Of a DNA stretch of 64,000 bases, positions 55,980-64,000 are shown in pieces. Location of the stretch: the NCBI GenBank assembly GCA_965242915.1, contig CBDETN010000026.1, positions 186,001-250,000 on the forward strand, in the 5' to 3' direction. Position numbers and translations under genes: made by a program. Positions within the stretch are counted from its first letter, which is position 1; each line of letters starts with the position of its first letter. The notes beneath the pieces were generated by a model. That model was not told the DNA's origin. It saw nothing but the letters and a program-made list of their open reading frames with translations, and ran no database searches. This DNA comes from CAJXII01 sp965242915. Lineage in GTDB: Bacteria; Campylobacterota; Campylobacteria; Campylobacterales; Arcobacteraceae.

Positions 55980-57185
55980 TTATTTATCCTTATTTTTAAT
56001 TTGTTGTAATTTGTGATTGAAAAATTCTATAGACGATTTTTTTATTTTTAACGCAATACCTAAATATATTAATAGTATTAATAATAATATTATTAAATAA
56101 CCATTGCTTGAATAATTGACAAATAAATAACTGGCAACTATTGGGAAAAAATAAACCCCTATAAAATAACTTAAAGTAAAAAATGCAATTACTTGATGTT
56201 GATCATCTGGTTTTGAAACTTTAATTGAATAAGTTTTAATTAAGGGATAAGCTAATCCATATGATACACCTATTAATGTAGCACTAATACCATAAATTAA
56301 ATTACTTCCATAGTTAACAATTAATAATAGTAAACCAATTATCATTAAAAATAGAATTGAAGGTAATTTTTCTACAGGATTATGTTTTGCAAGTATTCCA
56401 CCAAATAATATTCTACTTAATATTACTGCTAAAGTATAAAAAATAAAAAATATTGCATAATCTACTTCACGCTCTTTTGCATAAGTAACTTGAAATGTCA
56501 TCATGATAGAAAAAATACAAGCCCCTAAAAAAACCATTGCAAATGAAGAATTTGCTTTATCTTTTAAGATTGACCAATTTATAGATCTTACTTTTACTAA
56601 TGTTGTTTGTCTTTCTATTTTAAATAAGTAACCAACATATATAAATAAAATAGCACTTATGATAGATGATGTAAAGGCTGTTTGATATAATGTTTCTAAA
56701 GAGTAGTTTAGATTAAATTTTGTAGTTATATTATAAATAACTGGTAAGGTTGCTGTTCCTATTACAATAAAAACCGAAATTAAACTTAAATAATGACCTT
56801 TATCTTCTTGTGATATTGTAGGACTTAGTACAATCATTGATGATGAAGCATGATAAAAACTCCAACCTAAACCAACAAATATAGCTATAATATAATATAA
56901 ATAATTAATTTCATTAATTAATGATAAACTTAATAAACTTAATCCACATATAGCTATTCCAATTGAAGCAACTATATGAGAACCATATTTTTTTGATATT
57001 CCTCCAGAAATACCAACCATAGTAACTGTAGCAATTCCTGCTATTAATAAAAAATTACCAAAATTAATTGCTGAACCAATTAAATTAGTTTGAGTATATT
57101 CTAATAATAAATAAATACTACCATATGCAAATGCTGCCATATAACAAGCAATAAATAAATAATAGCTTTTTTTAATTTTTAACAT
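55980..57185 (-). CDS. major facilitator superfamily transporter
   Basis: A 401-residue protein with about twelve hydrophobic helices and the MFS layout, including a loop 2-3 motif reduced to GGISKKYGSHIVASIGIAICG. The second half has AKEREVDYAIFFIFYTLAVILSRILFGGILAKHN. It resembles drug or metabolite efflux MFS proteins; the substrate is unknown. The ATG overlaps the end of the unknown gene by 14 bases, with AAGGATC as ribosome binding site. Its codon use is very AT-biased (TTA, ATA, AAT), like its two operon partners. Confidence 0.88.
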   Translation of the reverse strand: MLKIKKSYYLFIACYMAAFAYGSIYLLLEYTQTNLIGSAINFGNFLLIAGIATVTMVGISGGISKKYGSHIVASIGIAICGLSLLSLSLINEINYLYYIIAIFVGLGWSFYHASSSMIVLSPTISQEDKGHYLSLISVFIVIGTATLPVIYNITTKFNLNYSLETLYQTAFTSSIISAILFIYVGYLFKIERQTTLVKVRSINWSILKDKANSSFAMVFLGACIFSIMMTFQVTYAKEREVDYAIFFIFYTLAVILSRILFGGILAKHNPVEKLPSILFLMIIGLLLLIVNYGSNLIYGISATLIGVSYGLAYPLIKTYSIKVSKPDDQHQVIAFFTLSYFIGVYFFPIVASYLFVNYSSNGYLIILLLILLIYLGIALKIKKSSIEFFNHKLQQIKNKDK

Positions 57186-58872
57186 TTTGATCCTTATATA
57201 ATTGAGTGTACCACTCTTTTGTTCCTAAAGTATATTTATAATTTAAATCTTTATTGTCAACGGTATCAATAAGTGCTTGATATATCATTTGTAATAATGA
57301 AGCTATATCATTACCTATTTCTAACTCTTTTAATGTATATTGATTTGAATTAAGTCGTAAAACTCTAAAATCAATTAGCCCATTACAAATTATATTATTT
57401 ATTTTTAATGAATGTGAAGATCTTAAAGATGTTTTAACATTATATTTTATATGTCCAGGATGATAATATTCATCAGATGAAACACGTTCCATATATCTTG
57501 GCGGAAAATAAAACTCTAAATTAGTAGGAACTTTTTCTGAAAAATTACCTATAAAATAAGTTAAACCGTTAACTTGCATTCTTGTGCTAATAGTATTTAA
57601 TGCTTGAATTAATGGTTTAGACGGCATATTTTCAATAATATTATTTGAAGGAACACAATAGCCTAAAAAGTTAGAATTTTTAAATTTTAATAAATGATTA
57701 ATATCCGATGTTTTATTATATAACTTAATATTTTTAATCAATTCACTAATGTCTCTAAATGATCTAGTTGCTGAGAAATCAGAATTAAGAATATTTATTG
57801 TTTCTTTAAGGATTGTATGTATTAGTTCTTCTGCTATAGAATTAAATTTATTATTTTTTGATTTATATAAATATTTATCAAATAAAATACTTATACTTTC
57901 TTTTGCTGAATCACTTGAAATATTATATAATGAAAAATAATCATTAAGTATATTTATTAATTCTTTTGGATACTCTATATCTTGACTTTTATTTAAAATA
58001 TTCTCCTTTCTTGTCATTGTTAGACCATTTATCTCTCTATAAAAGAATTTATTTTTTAATATTAAGATGTTATATTTTTTTTGTATAATATTACTTATAT
58101 TTTGTAAATTACTAATATTAAACTCTTTGTTAATTAATTGAATACTATAGTTTTCTATTTTTATTAAAAGAAATTCTATAAGGTACTGCAAAGAAATTTG
58201 TTTATAGTTCAACTCTTCATATCTAGAATTAGAACCTGTATTTCTTATTATTGTAAGAACAAAAATAAAAATCAATAAATCATCACTAATTTTTGCAAAA
58301 TCTTCATTTTTTATATGATCCAGTAGTGTAAAAATATTTATTTCATGACTAGATAAATCTTTTTCCCCTAATGAATAAAGATTTGTATAAGTTGATAAAC
58401 CATCAAAAAATCTTATAGGAGAAGTCCTTTTTAGTTCATAAATTAACCGTAGAACATCATCTTTAAAATTATTATTTGTACTGTAATACGTCCTAATATT
58501 ATCTATTTGCATTTGCTCTTCTATTACTAATTTTTTATAGATAATTTCCACCGACTTCTTATTTAAGAAGAATTTGTATAGCAAATGATAATTAGATACA
58601 TCAAATGAAGAGTCAACAATCATAATTCGTCCATATTTTTTAACAATCACACTATATTCAAAACTATCTTTGCATTTAAAAGTATTCAAATTATCCTTAT
58701 ATATTTGAATAATAACCTTTTCCTTATTAGATAATGATAAAATTGCTTCTGAAGATTCAATTAATCCCCCAATAGTAATAAAATGTGTTAATATATCTTT
58801 TTTAGCCACTTTATCTATATCCTGTAAAAGATTTAGAATATATTCAAAACCTTGTTTTGTTTCCGATTTCAT
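57172..58872 (-). CDS. unrecognised 566-residue protein, first gene of the operon
   Basis: I do not recognise a family. The protein is soluble, rich in Ile, Asn, Lys and Leu, with mostly helical middle (about 130-400) and a C-terminal part (about 440-540) with more strand-like and aromatic content: GLTYFIGNFSEKVPTNLEFYFPPRYMERV, then EYYHPGHIKYNVKTSLRSSH. That part holds several His, Tyr and Arg that could line an active site. I start at the ATG with GGAGGAAAT directly upstream; a frame 24 codons longer has no ribosome binding site. It is co-transcribed with an MFS transporter and an aminotransferase. Confidence 0.75.
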   Translation of the reverse strand: MKSETKQGFEYILNLLQDIDKVAKKDILTHFITIGGLIESSEAILSLSNKEKVIIQIYKDNLNTFKCKDSFEYSVIVKKYGRIMIVDSSFDVSNYHLLYKFFLNKKSVEIIYKKLVIEEQMQIDNIRTYYSTNNNFKDDVLRLIYELKRTSPIRFFDGLSTYTNLYSLGEKDLSSHEINIFTLLDHIKNEDFAKISDDLLIFIFVLTIIRNTGSNSRYEELNYKQISLQYLIEFLLIKIENYSIQLINKEFNISNLQNISNIIQKKYNILILKNKFFYREINGLTMTRKENILNKSQDIEYPKELINILNDYFSLYNISSDSAKESISILFDKYLYKSKNNKFNSIAEELIHTILKETINILNSDFSATRSFRDISELIKNIKLYNKTSDINHLLKFKNSNFLGYCVPSNNIIENMPSKPLIQALNTISTRMQVNGLTYFIGNFSEKVPTNLEFYFPPRYMERVSSDEYYHPGHIKYNVKTSLRSSHSLKINNIICNGLIDFRVLRLNSNQYTLKELEIGNDIASLLQMIYQALIDTVDNKDLNYKYTLGTKEWYTQLYKDQNVKN

Positions 58873-58973
58873 ATTTCCTCCTGAAATTAAATTACAATAT
58901 TTACCTAAAAATCTAATATTTTTAGCATAACTATTATCTGTCAATTAAATTGAATATTAATTATTGTATCTAA

Positions 58974-58996
58974 TTTGTGTCACAGTTTGCGTCACA
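58974..58996 (+). promoter_or_regulatory. tandem 11-bp repeat, possible operator
   Basis: TTTGTGTCACA (58974-58984) and TTTGCGTCACA (58986-58996) repeat with a period of 12 bases and one mismatch; the outer parts TTTGTG and CACAAA are also inverted. The site is about 100 bases upstream of the unknown-MFS-aminotransferase operon, and could bind a regulator. Confidence 0.45.
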
Positions 58997-59109
58997 AAAA
59001 TGAAAATTTTAAATATATTAATCTATTTTATTTTAACTTGGATTATATTTTATATTTTTGAACTTTAGATTAGACTAACTATTTATTAATCATACAGTAT
59101 ATGGTTCGT

Positions 59110-59165
59110 AATATTGGTTTTATAAGTTCTAAAGTCAATATTATATGTAAAAGCACTTATAAACC
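59110..59165 (+). promoter_or_regulatory. overlapping alternative hairpins upstream of hisS
   Basis: AATATTG (59110-59116) can pair with CAATATT (59136-59142), while GGTTTTATAAGT (59116-59127) can pair with ACTTATAAACC (59155-59165) with one bulged T. The first arms share a base and the two stems interlock, so they exclude each other. No T-run follows, so a classic attenuator is not shown. Confidence 0.35.
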
Positions 59166-59224
59166 AAAAAAATGGTATCCTTACAAAAATATAATAAATA
59201 ATAAAAATTTATAAAAGGTAATAG

Positions 59225-60436
59225 ATGAGTAATATACAAGCCTTACGAGGCATGAAAGATATTATGGATGATGATAGCAAGCTTTTTACTTACTTTGTTG
59301 ATAACTGTTCGGCAATAGCTAAAAGATATGGATTTAACTATCTTGAAACACCAATTTTAGAAGAAACAGCTTTATTTAAAAGAAGTGTCGGGGAAAGTAG
59401 TGATATTGTAAGTAAAGAGATGTATCAGTTTATTGATAAGGGCGAAAATGATGTATGTCTTCGTCCTGAGGGAACTGCCGGGGTTGTTAGAATGTTTGTG
59501 CAAAACAAACTTGACCGTGCAGGTGGAACTCATAGATATTTTTATCATGGACCTATGTTTAGATATGAGCGACCGCAAAAAGGGCGATTAAGAGAATTTC
59601 ATCAGTTTGGTTGTGAAAGCTTTGGAGAGCCAAGTGTTTATGAAGATGCAAATATTATTTTGATGATAGCAGATATACTTAAGTTCTTTGGTATTAGTTA
59701 TAAACTTCAACTCAACTCTTTAGGATGTAACGAGTGTATGCCTAGCTATAAAGACGGCTTGGTTAAGCATTTAGATGATTTGGAGCTTTGTGAGGATTGT
59801 GATAAAAGAATTATTACAAATCCTATTAGAGTTTTAGATTGTAAAAATGGTAAGTGTCAAGAACAATTAATTAATACACCAAATATTACAAGTAGTTTAT
59901 GTGCTTGTTGTGATATAGATTTTGTAAAATTAAAAAGTATTTTAGATAAAAATGGTATTGAGTATGAAGTAGATTCTTCTTTAGTGCGAGGATTGGATTA
60001 TTATACTAAAAGTGCATTTGAATTTGTAAGTGATGAGATAGGTGCTCAAAGTGCTATTGCAGGCGGTGGCAGATATGATAGATTAGTTGAATTTCTTGGC
60101 GGTCGCCCTACCCCTGCTGTTGGATTTGCTATTGGAATTGAGCGGCTTTTAGAATTGATTAAACCAAAAGAGACAAAAGAAGAATTGATTTATATCGGTG
60201 CTATGTGTGAAGATGCTCTTGATGTAGTATTTTCTAAAGTTGCTCAAAAAAGAGGAGCTTCAAAAGTAATTACTGACTACAAAGTAAGGGGATTTGGAAA
60301 ACACCTTAACAATGCTCAAAAGAAAGGTGCCACAATAGTTGCTTTAGTTGGAGATAATGAATTAAAAGATAATACTATTTGGGTTAAAGATTTAGATAAA
60401 AAAGAAGAACAAACTATAAAAATGGATGAATTTTAA
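59225..60436 (+). CDS. hisS: histidyl-tRNA synthetase
   Basis: HisS charges tRNA-His. The class II motifs are present: RGMKDIMDDD at the start, motif 2 in RYERPQKGRLREFHQFGCE, the histidine-binding GLDYYTKSAFEF, and motif 3 in VGFAIGIERLLEL. The C-terminal anticodon-binding domain ends in VKDLDKKEEQTIKMDEF. The 403 residues are normal for the short bacterial form. AAAAGGTAATAG precedes the ATG. cysE follows at 2 bases. The leader has overlapping hairpins that might be regulatory. Confidence 0.97.
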   Translation: MSNIQALRGMKDIMDDDSKLFTYFVDNCSAIAKRYGFNYLETPILEETALFKRSVGESSDIVSKEMYQFIDKGENDVCLRPEGTAGVVRMFVQNKLDRAGGTHRYFYHGPMFRYERPQKGRLREFHQFGCESFGEPSVYEDANIILMIADILKFFGISYKLQLNSLGCNECMPSYKDGLVKHLDDLELCEDCDKRIITNPIRVLDCKNGKCQEQLINTPNITSSLCACCDIDFVKLKSILDKNGIEYEVDSSLVRGLDYYTKSAFEFVSDEIGAQSAIAGGGRYDRLVEFLGGRPTPAVGFAIGIERLLELIKPKETKEELIYIGAMCEDALDVVFSKVAQKRGASKVITDYKVRGFGKHLNNAQKKGATIVALVGDNELKDNTIWVKDLDKKEEQTIKMDEF

Positions 60437-60438
60437 AA

Positions 60439-61143
60439 ATGACATTATTTCAATTAATCAAAGAAGATTTCTCGGTTCCAAAAAAAAATGATCCTGCTTT
60501 ACATTCAGGTTTTGAGTTGATATTTAATTATCCAGGGGTTTGGGCAATAGTAAATTATCGAATTGCTAACAAGCTTTATAAAAATGGTTTTAAGTTTTTA
60601 GGTCGTATGCTAGGTGGAATCAGTCAATTTTTAACAAATGTTGATATTCACCCTGCGTGTACTATTGGACGAAGAGTTTTTATAGATCATGGTTTTGGGG
60701 TAGTTATTGGAGAAACAACTATTATTAAAAATGATGTTTTAATTTATCAAGGTGTTACTTTAGGCGGAGTTAGTTTAACTCATGATAAAAGACACCCTAC
60801 TATTGAAGATCATGTTGTTATTGGCAGTGGTGCAAAGATTTTAGGAAATATTACTATTGGAAGTGAAAGTAAAATTGGTGCTAATTCAGTTGTAGTTCAA
60901 GATGTACCATGTCATTCAACTGCTGTTGGTGTTCCTGCACGAGTAATTAAGAGAAAAGATACTAAATGTCCATTAGACCATAATATATTGCCAGATATCT
61001 CTAAAGAGATGTTTGATTATCTGCTTAAAAGAGTTGCTGTACTTGAACATGCTATAAAAGAACAAGATGGTATTGATGTATCTAAAGAAGATGAAGAGTT
61101 AGAAGCTATTTATGAAAACTTTATTGATGCTATGAAGAAGTAG
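60439..61143 (+). CDS. cysE: serine O-acetyltransferase
   Basis: CysE makes O-acetylserine for cysteine synthesis. The left-handed beta-helix of hexapeptide repeats runs from DIHPACTIGRRVFIDHGFGVVIGETTIIKNDV through IYQGVTLGGVS to IGANSVVVQDVP. The catalytic His in DIHPA and HGFG are present. The 234 residues match the family; the C-terminal tail is longer and acidic (KEDEELEAIYENFIDAMKK). It lies between hisS and the TauE-family gene with almost no spacing, so the three are likely one operon. Confidence 0.95.
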   Translation: MTLFQLIKEDFSVPKKNDPALHSGFELIFNYPGVWAIVNYRIANKLYKNGFKFLGRMLGGISQFLTNVDIHPACTIGRRVFIDHGFGVVIGETTIIKNDVLIYQGVTLGGVSLTHDKRHPTIEDHVVIGSGAKILGNITIGSESKIGANSVVVQDVPCHSTAVGVPARVIKRKDTKCPLDHNILPDISKEMFDYLLKRVAVLEHAIKEQDGIDVSKEDEELEAIYENFIDAMKK

Positions 61144-61872
61144 ATGATTGAACTAGCAATACTAGGGATAATCACCGGAGCAGTTTCCGGTTTCTTTGGT
61201 GTTGGCGGTGGTATGGTTCTTATCCCTATGCTTCTGTTTGCCAATTTTGAGATGAAACAAGCTGTGTCTATCTCTATTATGCAAATGGTTTTTAGTTCAA
61301 TTTTTGGAAGTTTCCTAAATAGTAAAAAAAATAAAGAAATTTTAAGAGATGGATTATTTCTAGGTATTGGCGGCTTTATCGGCGGTAGTTTAAGTGGTAT
61401 TATAGTTTCAAATGTCAATGGCGATATTTTACAATATTTATTTTTACTTATAGTTATTTTAGCTATTGTAGGAGTGAGTACGACTCCGGCACAACATGAA
61501 AATATACAAAAAGACAGCTCCCCTAAACGATTGATAACAATTGGATTTTTTATAGGTATGATTGCTATGAGTATCGGTGTTGGCGGTTCAGTGATGCTTA
61601 CCCCTATTTTAGCCGGATATTTACATTATAATTTAAAACATGCTTCATCTTTAGGATTGTTTTTTGTAATGTTTAGTTCTATCGCCGGTTTTTTATCTTT
61701 AAGTTTAGCCGGTCATATGATGTATTTTGAAGGTGCTGTTGTAGGAATTGCCTCACTATTTGGAGTTTATTTAGGAATATATGTAAAAAATAAAACACAT
61801 ATCACATCATATAAAAAACTTATTTTAATTTTATATGTTATGATACTTGTATCTGTTTCTTATAAGTTATGA
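61144..61872 (+). CDS. TauE/SafE-family sulfite/sulfur-compound exporter-like protein
   Basis: A 242-residue membrane protein with about eight hydrophobic segments and the duplicated TauE motif: GAVSGFFGVGGGMVLIPMLL in the first half and GMIAMSIGVGGSVMLTPILAGYL in the second. Family members move sulfite, sulfoacetate or related anions; in a cysE operon a sulfur-compound role is likely but not shown. The gene begins directly after the cysE stop and overlaps the end of the convergent flagellin gene by 6 bases. Confidence 0.88.
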   Translation: MIELAILGIITGAVSGFFGVGGGMVLIPMLLFANFEMKQAVSISIMQMVFSSIFGSFLNSKKNKEILRDGLFLGIGGFIGGSLSGIIVSNVNGDILQYLFLLIVILAIVGVSTTPAQHENIQKDSSPKRLITIGFFIGMIAMSIGVGGSVMLTPILAGYLHYNLKHASSLGLFFVMFSSIAGFLSLSLAGHMMYFEGAVVGIASLFGVYLGIYVKNKTHITSYKKLILILYVMILVSVSYKL

Positions 61873-62667
61873 CAGAAGAAATACACTTCTTTGTTGTAGC
61901 GCATTAGCTTGTGTCGATGCTAGTAAGCCTATTTGAGCCATCAAATTACTTTTTGAAAAATCTGTCACTTCTTTAGCATAATCTATTTCCAAAATATTGC
62001 TGCTAGCTTGTGCTAAACTTGTTTGAGAGGCTATTGCCGTTCTACCGCTCGATTCCATTTGATTAGATGAAGCAGAAAAATTACTTGCAAATTCGGACAA
62101 TTTGTTCATACCCTCACTATTGGCATTAAATAAATTATTCATAGAGTCTGTATCAACTGTAAAGTTATTTAAAAACGATCTGATATCTTGTGATACAGAT
62201 TTAGTTTCTTCCGACTGCATAGTAATAATAGAATCATCACTTGTCACTATAGATAAATCTTGCTGGTCTCCGGTAAGCAGTTGTTCTCCATTATAATTCG
62301 TACTTTGAGCAATTGCATCAAACTGATCTAGATAACTTGATATTTGTTCTTTAATTGCCTCTTTGCCTTCAGCGCTTGTAGTACCATTCATAGCCTGCAA
62401 AGACAAGGTATTGATTTCATTCAAAATATTTGACTGCTCTCTTAACCCGCCTTGAGCAATATTACTCATAGCAATGCCACTGTTTATATTCTCCAAAGCC
62501 TGATACATAGTACTTCTTTGAGATTCTAATGCAGCTGCTATAGATAAAGATGAAGATGAAGAGTCATCTGAAGCTTTATTTATAGCCAAACCAGTCGCAA
62601 TTCTTTCTAGCGCACTATTTTGCGTATTTGAAATAGAATTTAAATTATTATTTGTGTTTATATCCAT
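61867..62667 (-). CDS. short flagellin
   Basis: A 266-residue flagellin with only the conserved D0/D1 parts and a small middle (about 130-180). The N-terminal helix region is INTNNNLNSISNTQNSALERIATGLAINKASDDSS, and the C-terminal ends SNLMAQIGLLASTQANALQQRSVFLLS. The surface domains D2/D3 are essentially absent. I start at the ATG after AAAAGGATCTGGT rather than eight codons earlier. Flagellins of similar shortness are known in Arcobacter-type organisms. It is alone here; no second flagellin gene or fliD is near. Confidence 0.88.
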   Translation of the reverse strand: MDINTNNNLNSISNTQNSALERIATGLAINKASDDSSSSSLSIAAALESQRSTMYQALENINSGIAMSNIAQGGLREQSNILNEINTLSLQAMNGTTSAEGKEAIKEQISSYLDQFDAIAQSTNYNGEQLLTGDQQDLSIVTSDDSIITMQSEETKSVSQDIRSFLNNFTVDTDSMNNLFNANSEGMNKLSEFASNFSASSNQMESSGRTAIASQTSLAQASSNILEIDYAKEVTDFSKSNLMAQIGLLASTQANALQQRSVFLLS

Positions 62668-62769
62668 ACCAGATCCTTTTAACTTATACATATATTATAA
62701 AATAAATAATATTAAAGTAAGTTGATACCTTTTAAGTAATTATTAAGTGGTGCATTGATAGTATCGCAT

Positions 62770-62925
62770 ATGAAAAGAAGTATTTTAATTATTTTATTAC
62801 CTTTAATTGCCAGTGATGAGACTTGGATAGATCCAAATAAAAAAGCAATATTATTGGATTATGCACAAGATATTACAGAAGCTAAAACAATAGCAAAAGA
62901 ATATAAAGATTATGATATTTATATA
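62770..62925 (+). pseudogene. secreted protein fragment truncated by IS256 copy 2
   Basis: The frame begins MKRSILIILLPLIASDETWID, a plausible signal peptide, and continues with YAQDITEAKTIAKEYKDYDIYIG before IS256 copy 2 starts. The remainder of the gene would lie beyond the element, outside the window. The segment ITEAKTIAKEYKDYDIYIG has a look of SPOR-like repeat domains. Seven further codons are contributed by IS sequence before a stop. Confidence 0.55.
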
Positions 62926-64000
62926 GGGACTGTAAATCTAACTGTGTAAATCCAAAAATATGATTATTTGATAAAATATCAAATATGAAAAATATTAAGG
63001 ATTTACATAATGAATTTATTAAATACAGAAGAATTAAAAAGACAAATAGCTAATGGAACATTTACAGGATTAGATGATATTAGAAAAGAGTTTAAAAATA
63101 TACTCAAAGAGGTAATACAAACTGCATCACAAGAAGAGCTAACCTCACACTTAGGTTATGATAAACATCAAGAATCAGACAATCAGAACTATCGTAACGG
63201 TTACAACGATAAAACTATAAAATCAAAATATGGAAATATAGATGTTGCGATTCCAAGAGATTTGCAAGTGTGGATTCCGCTACGCTCCATGAGAATCAAG
63301 CTTTGAACCACAACTTGTTAAAAAAAGAGAAATACTACTAAATGGTAGTGAAGATATGATAATATCACTCTATACCAAAGGTATGAGTGTAAGAGATATA
63401 CAACTTCATCTTGATGATTTATATGGTTATGAATTATCAACTCAAACCATATCTAACATTACAGAAAAAGTTATCGAAAAAGCTAAAGAGTGGCAAATAA
63501 GACCCTTAGAAAAGATATATCCAATAATCTTTATGGATGCAACAGTACTTAAAATTAGAGTTGATAGAGTAGTTAAAAATATAGCTGCATATATAATGCT
63601 AGGAGTTACACTAGAAGGTAAAAAAGAGATTATAGGTATTTGGATAGGTGAAAATGAAACTAGTAAATATTGGCTTACAGTTTTAAATGATATTCAAAAA
63701 AGAGGAGTACAAGATGTACTTATCTTTGCAATAGATGGTCTTAATGGCTTTAGTGAAGCAATTAGTGCAGTTTATCCTAAGGCAGAGATACAAAGGTGTA
63801 TAGTACATCAAATAAGAAGTTCATTAAAGTTTGTATCTTGGAAAGATAGAAAAGCAGTTGCTAAAGATTTAAAATCAGTTTATACAGCTTACACTGAAGA
63901 AGATGGACAATTAGCACTTACAGAGTTTAATGATATCTGGGGTAAAAAATATCCTAACATTACTGTTTCTTGGACAAATCACTGGTCTGAATTGTCTACA
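62926..64000 (+). mobile_element. IS256-family insertion sequence, copy 2, cut by window end
   Basis: The left end begins GGGACTGTAAATCTAACTG, identical to the end of copy 1. The element is in the opposite orientation to copy 1 and nearly identical in sequence, including the same foreign segment in the transposase (63262-63292). It interrupts the secreted-protein fragment at 62.8 kb. Confidence 0.88.
63010..64000 (+). pseudogene. IS256-family transposase, frame interrupted, 3'-partial
   Basis: The 98-codon N-terminal part differs from copy 1 at only three residues (Thr/Ile at 6, Arg/Thr at 25, Ser/Leu near 74). It runs into the same 31-base segment with GGATTCCGCTACGCTCC and stops. The second part (ESSFEPQLVKKRE onward) is open to the window end, with Glu for Lys in GLNGFSEAIS. 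The catalytic Asp in IFMDATVLK is present. Confidence 0.85.

Noticed and set aside
57172..58944. A 24-codon longer start for the unknown operon gene
   Set aside because: The longer form has no ribosome binding site, while GGAGGAAAT stands directly before the internal ATG at 58872.
1..64000. CRISPR arrays, tRNA and rRNA genes
   Set aside because: No regularly spaced repeats and no tRNA or rRNA signature (for instance GTTCGA-type T arms) were found on either strand by reading.

Overview
The window is AT-rich chromosomal DNA from a flagellated member of the Campylobacterota (former Epsilonproteobacteria). Family-level markers point there: a single-recombinase XerH-type tyrosine recombinase, a free-standing FlhB C-terminal-like protein (FlhX), a CiaB-family protein, a very short flagellin, and ftsA-ftsZ next to a PpiD-like chaperone. 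The gene set resembles free-living sulfur-oxidising genera (Sulfurimonas/Arcobacter type), but I cannot fix the genus. Five insertion sequences from three families (IS256 x2, IS3 x2, IS21 x1), several decayed genes and a broken aspC suggest a genome undergoing IS expansion and local gene decay.

Layout. 0-4.3 kb: EnvC-like protein, small membrane protein, glyS, FliK-like protein and FlhX on the plus strand. 4.3-5.7 kb: IS256 copy 1. 5.7-11.7 kb, minus strand: ftsZ, ftsA, PpiD-like chaperone, CDF metal exporter, and an aspartate aminotransferase broken by two frameshifts. 11.7-18.1 kb, plus: LptM-like lipoprotein, nadB, nhaD, guaA, and a two-part protein ending in a HemD domain. 18.1-20.8 kb: accessory pocket bounded by two copies of a structured repeat. 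It holds a DksA-like protein, a J-domain-like protein, a thioredoxin and two wrecked genes. 20.8-27.5 kb: purD, RDD protein, lptD, phosphoribosyltransferase, pnp. 27.5-32.7 kb: chemotaxis operon cheY-cheA-cheR-cheD-cheB. 32.7-36.6 kb, minus: xerH with a dif-like site just upstream of it, two small unknown proteins, prlC. 37-41.3 kb: IS21, a fragment of a PLD-type helicase, IS3 copy 1. 41.4-46.8 kb, plus: murA, YceI-like protein, CiaB-family protein, phnA, an odd flavoprotein; then ywbE and an unknown gene on the minus strand, and IS3 copy 2. 48.9-54.4 kb: uvrC, alr, a serine-recombinase-like protein lacking its catalytic serine, then ubiX-coaD-tmk. 54.8-58.9 kb, minus: a three-gene operon (unknown 566-residue protein, MFS transporter, intact aspartate aminotransferase) lying between tmk and hisS. 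59.2-62.7 kb: hisS, cysE, TauE-family transporter, flagellin. 62.8 kb to the end: a gene fragment cut by IS256 copy 2, which runs off the window.

How parts may work together. The chemotaxis block supplies receptor adaptation (CheR, CheB, CheD) and signalling (CheA, CheY) for the flagella represented by FliK-like, FlhX and flagellin genes. FtsA and FtsZ build the division ring, and XerH with its candidate dif site would resolve chromosome dimers. The aminotransferase in the 54.8-58.9 kb operon is closely similar to the broken copy at 10.5-11.7 kb and may have replaced it. The least explained regions are that operon, with its unrecognised first gene, and the repeat-bounded pocket at 18.2-20.7 kb.
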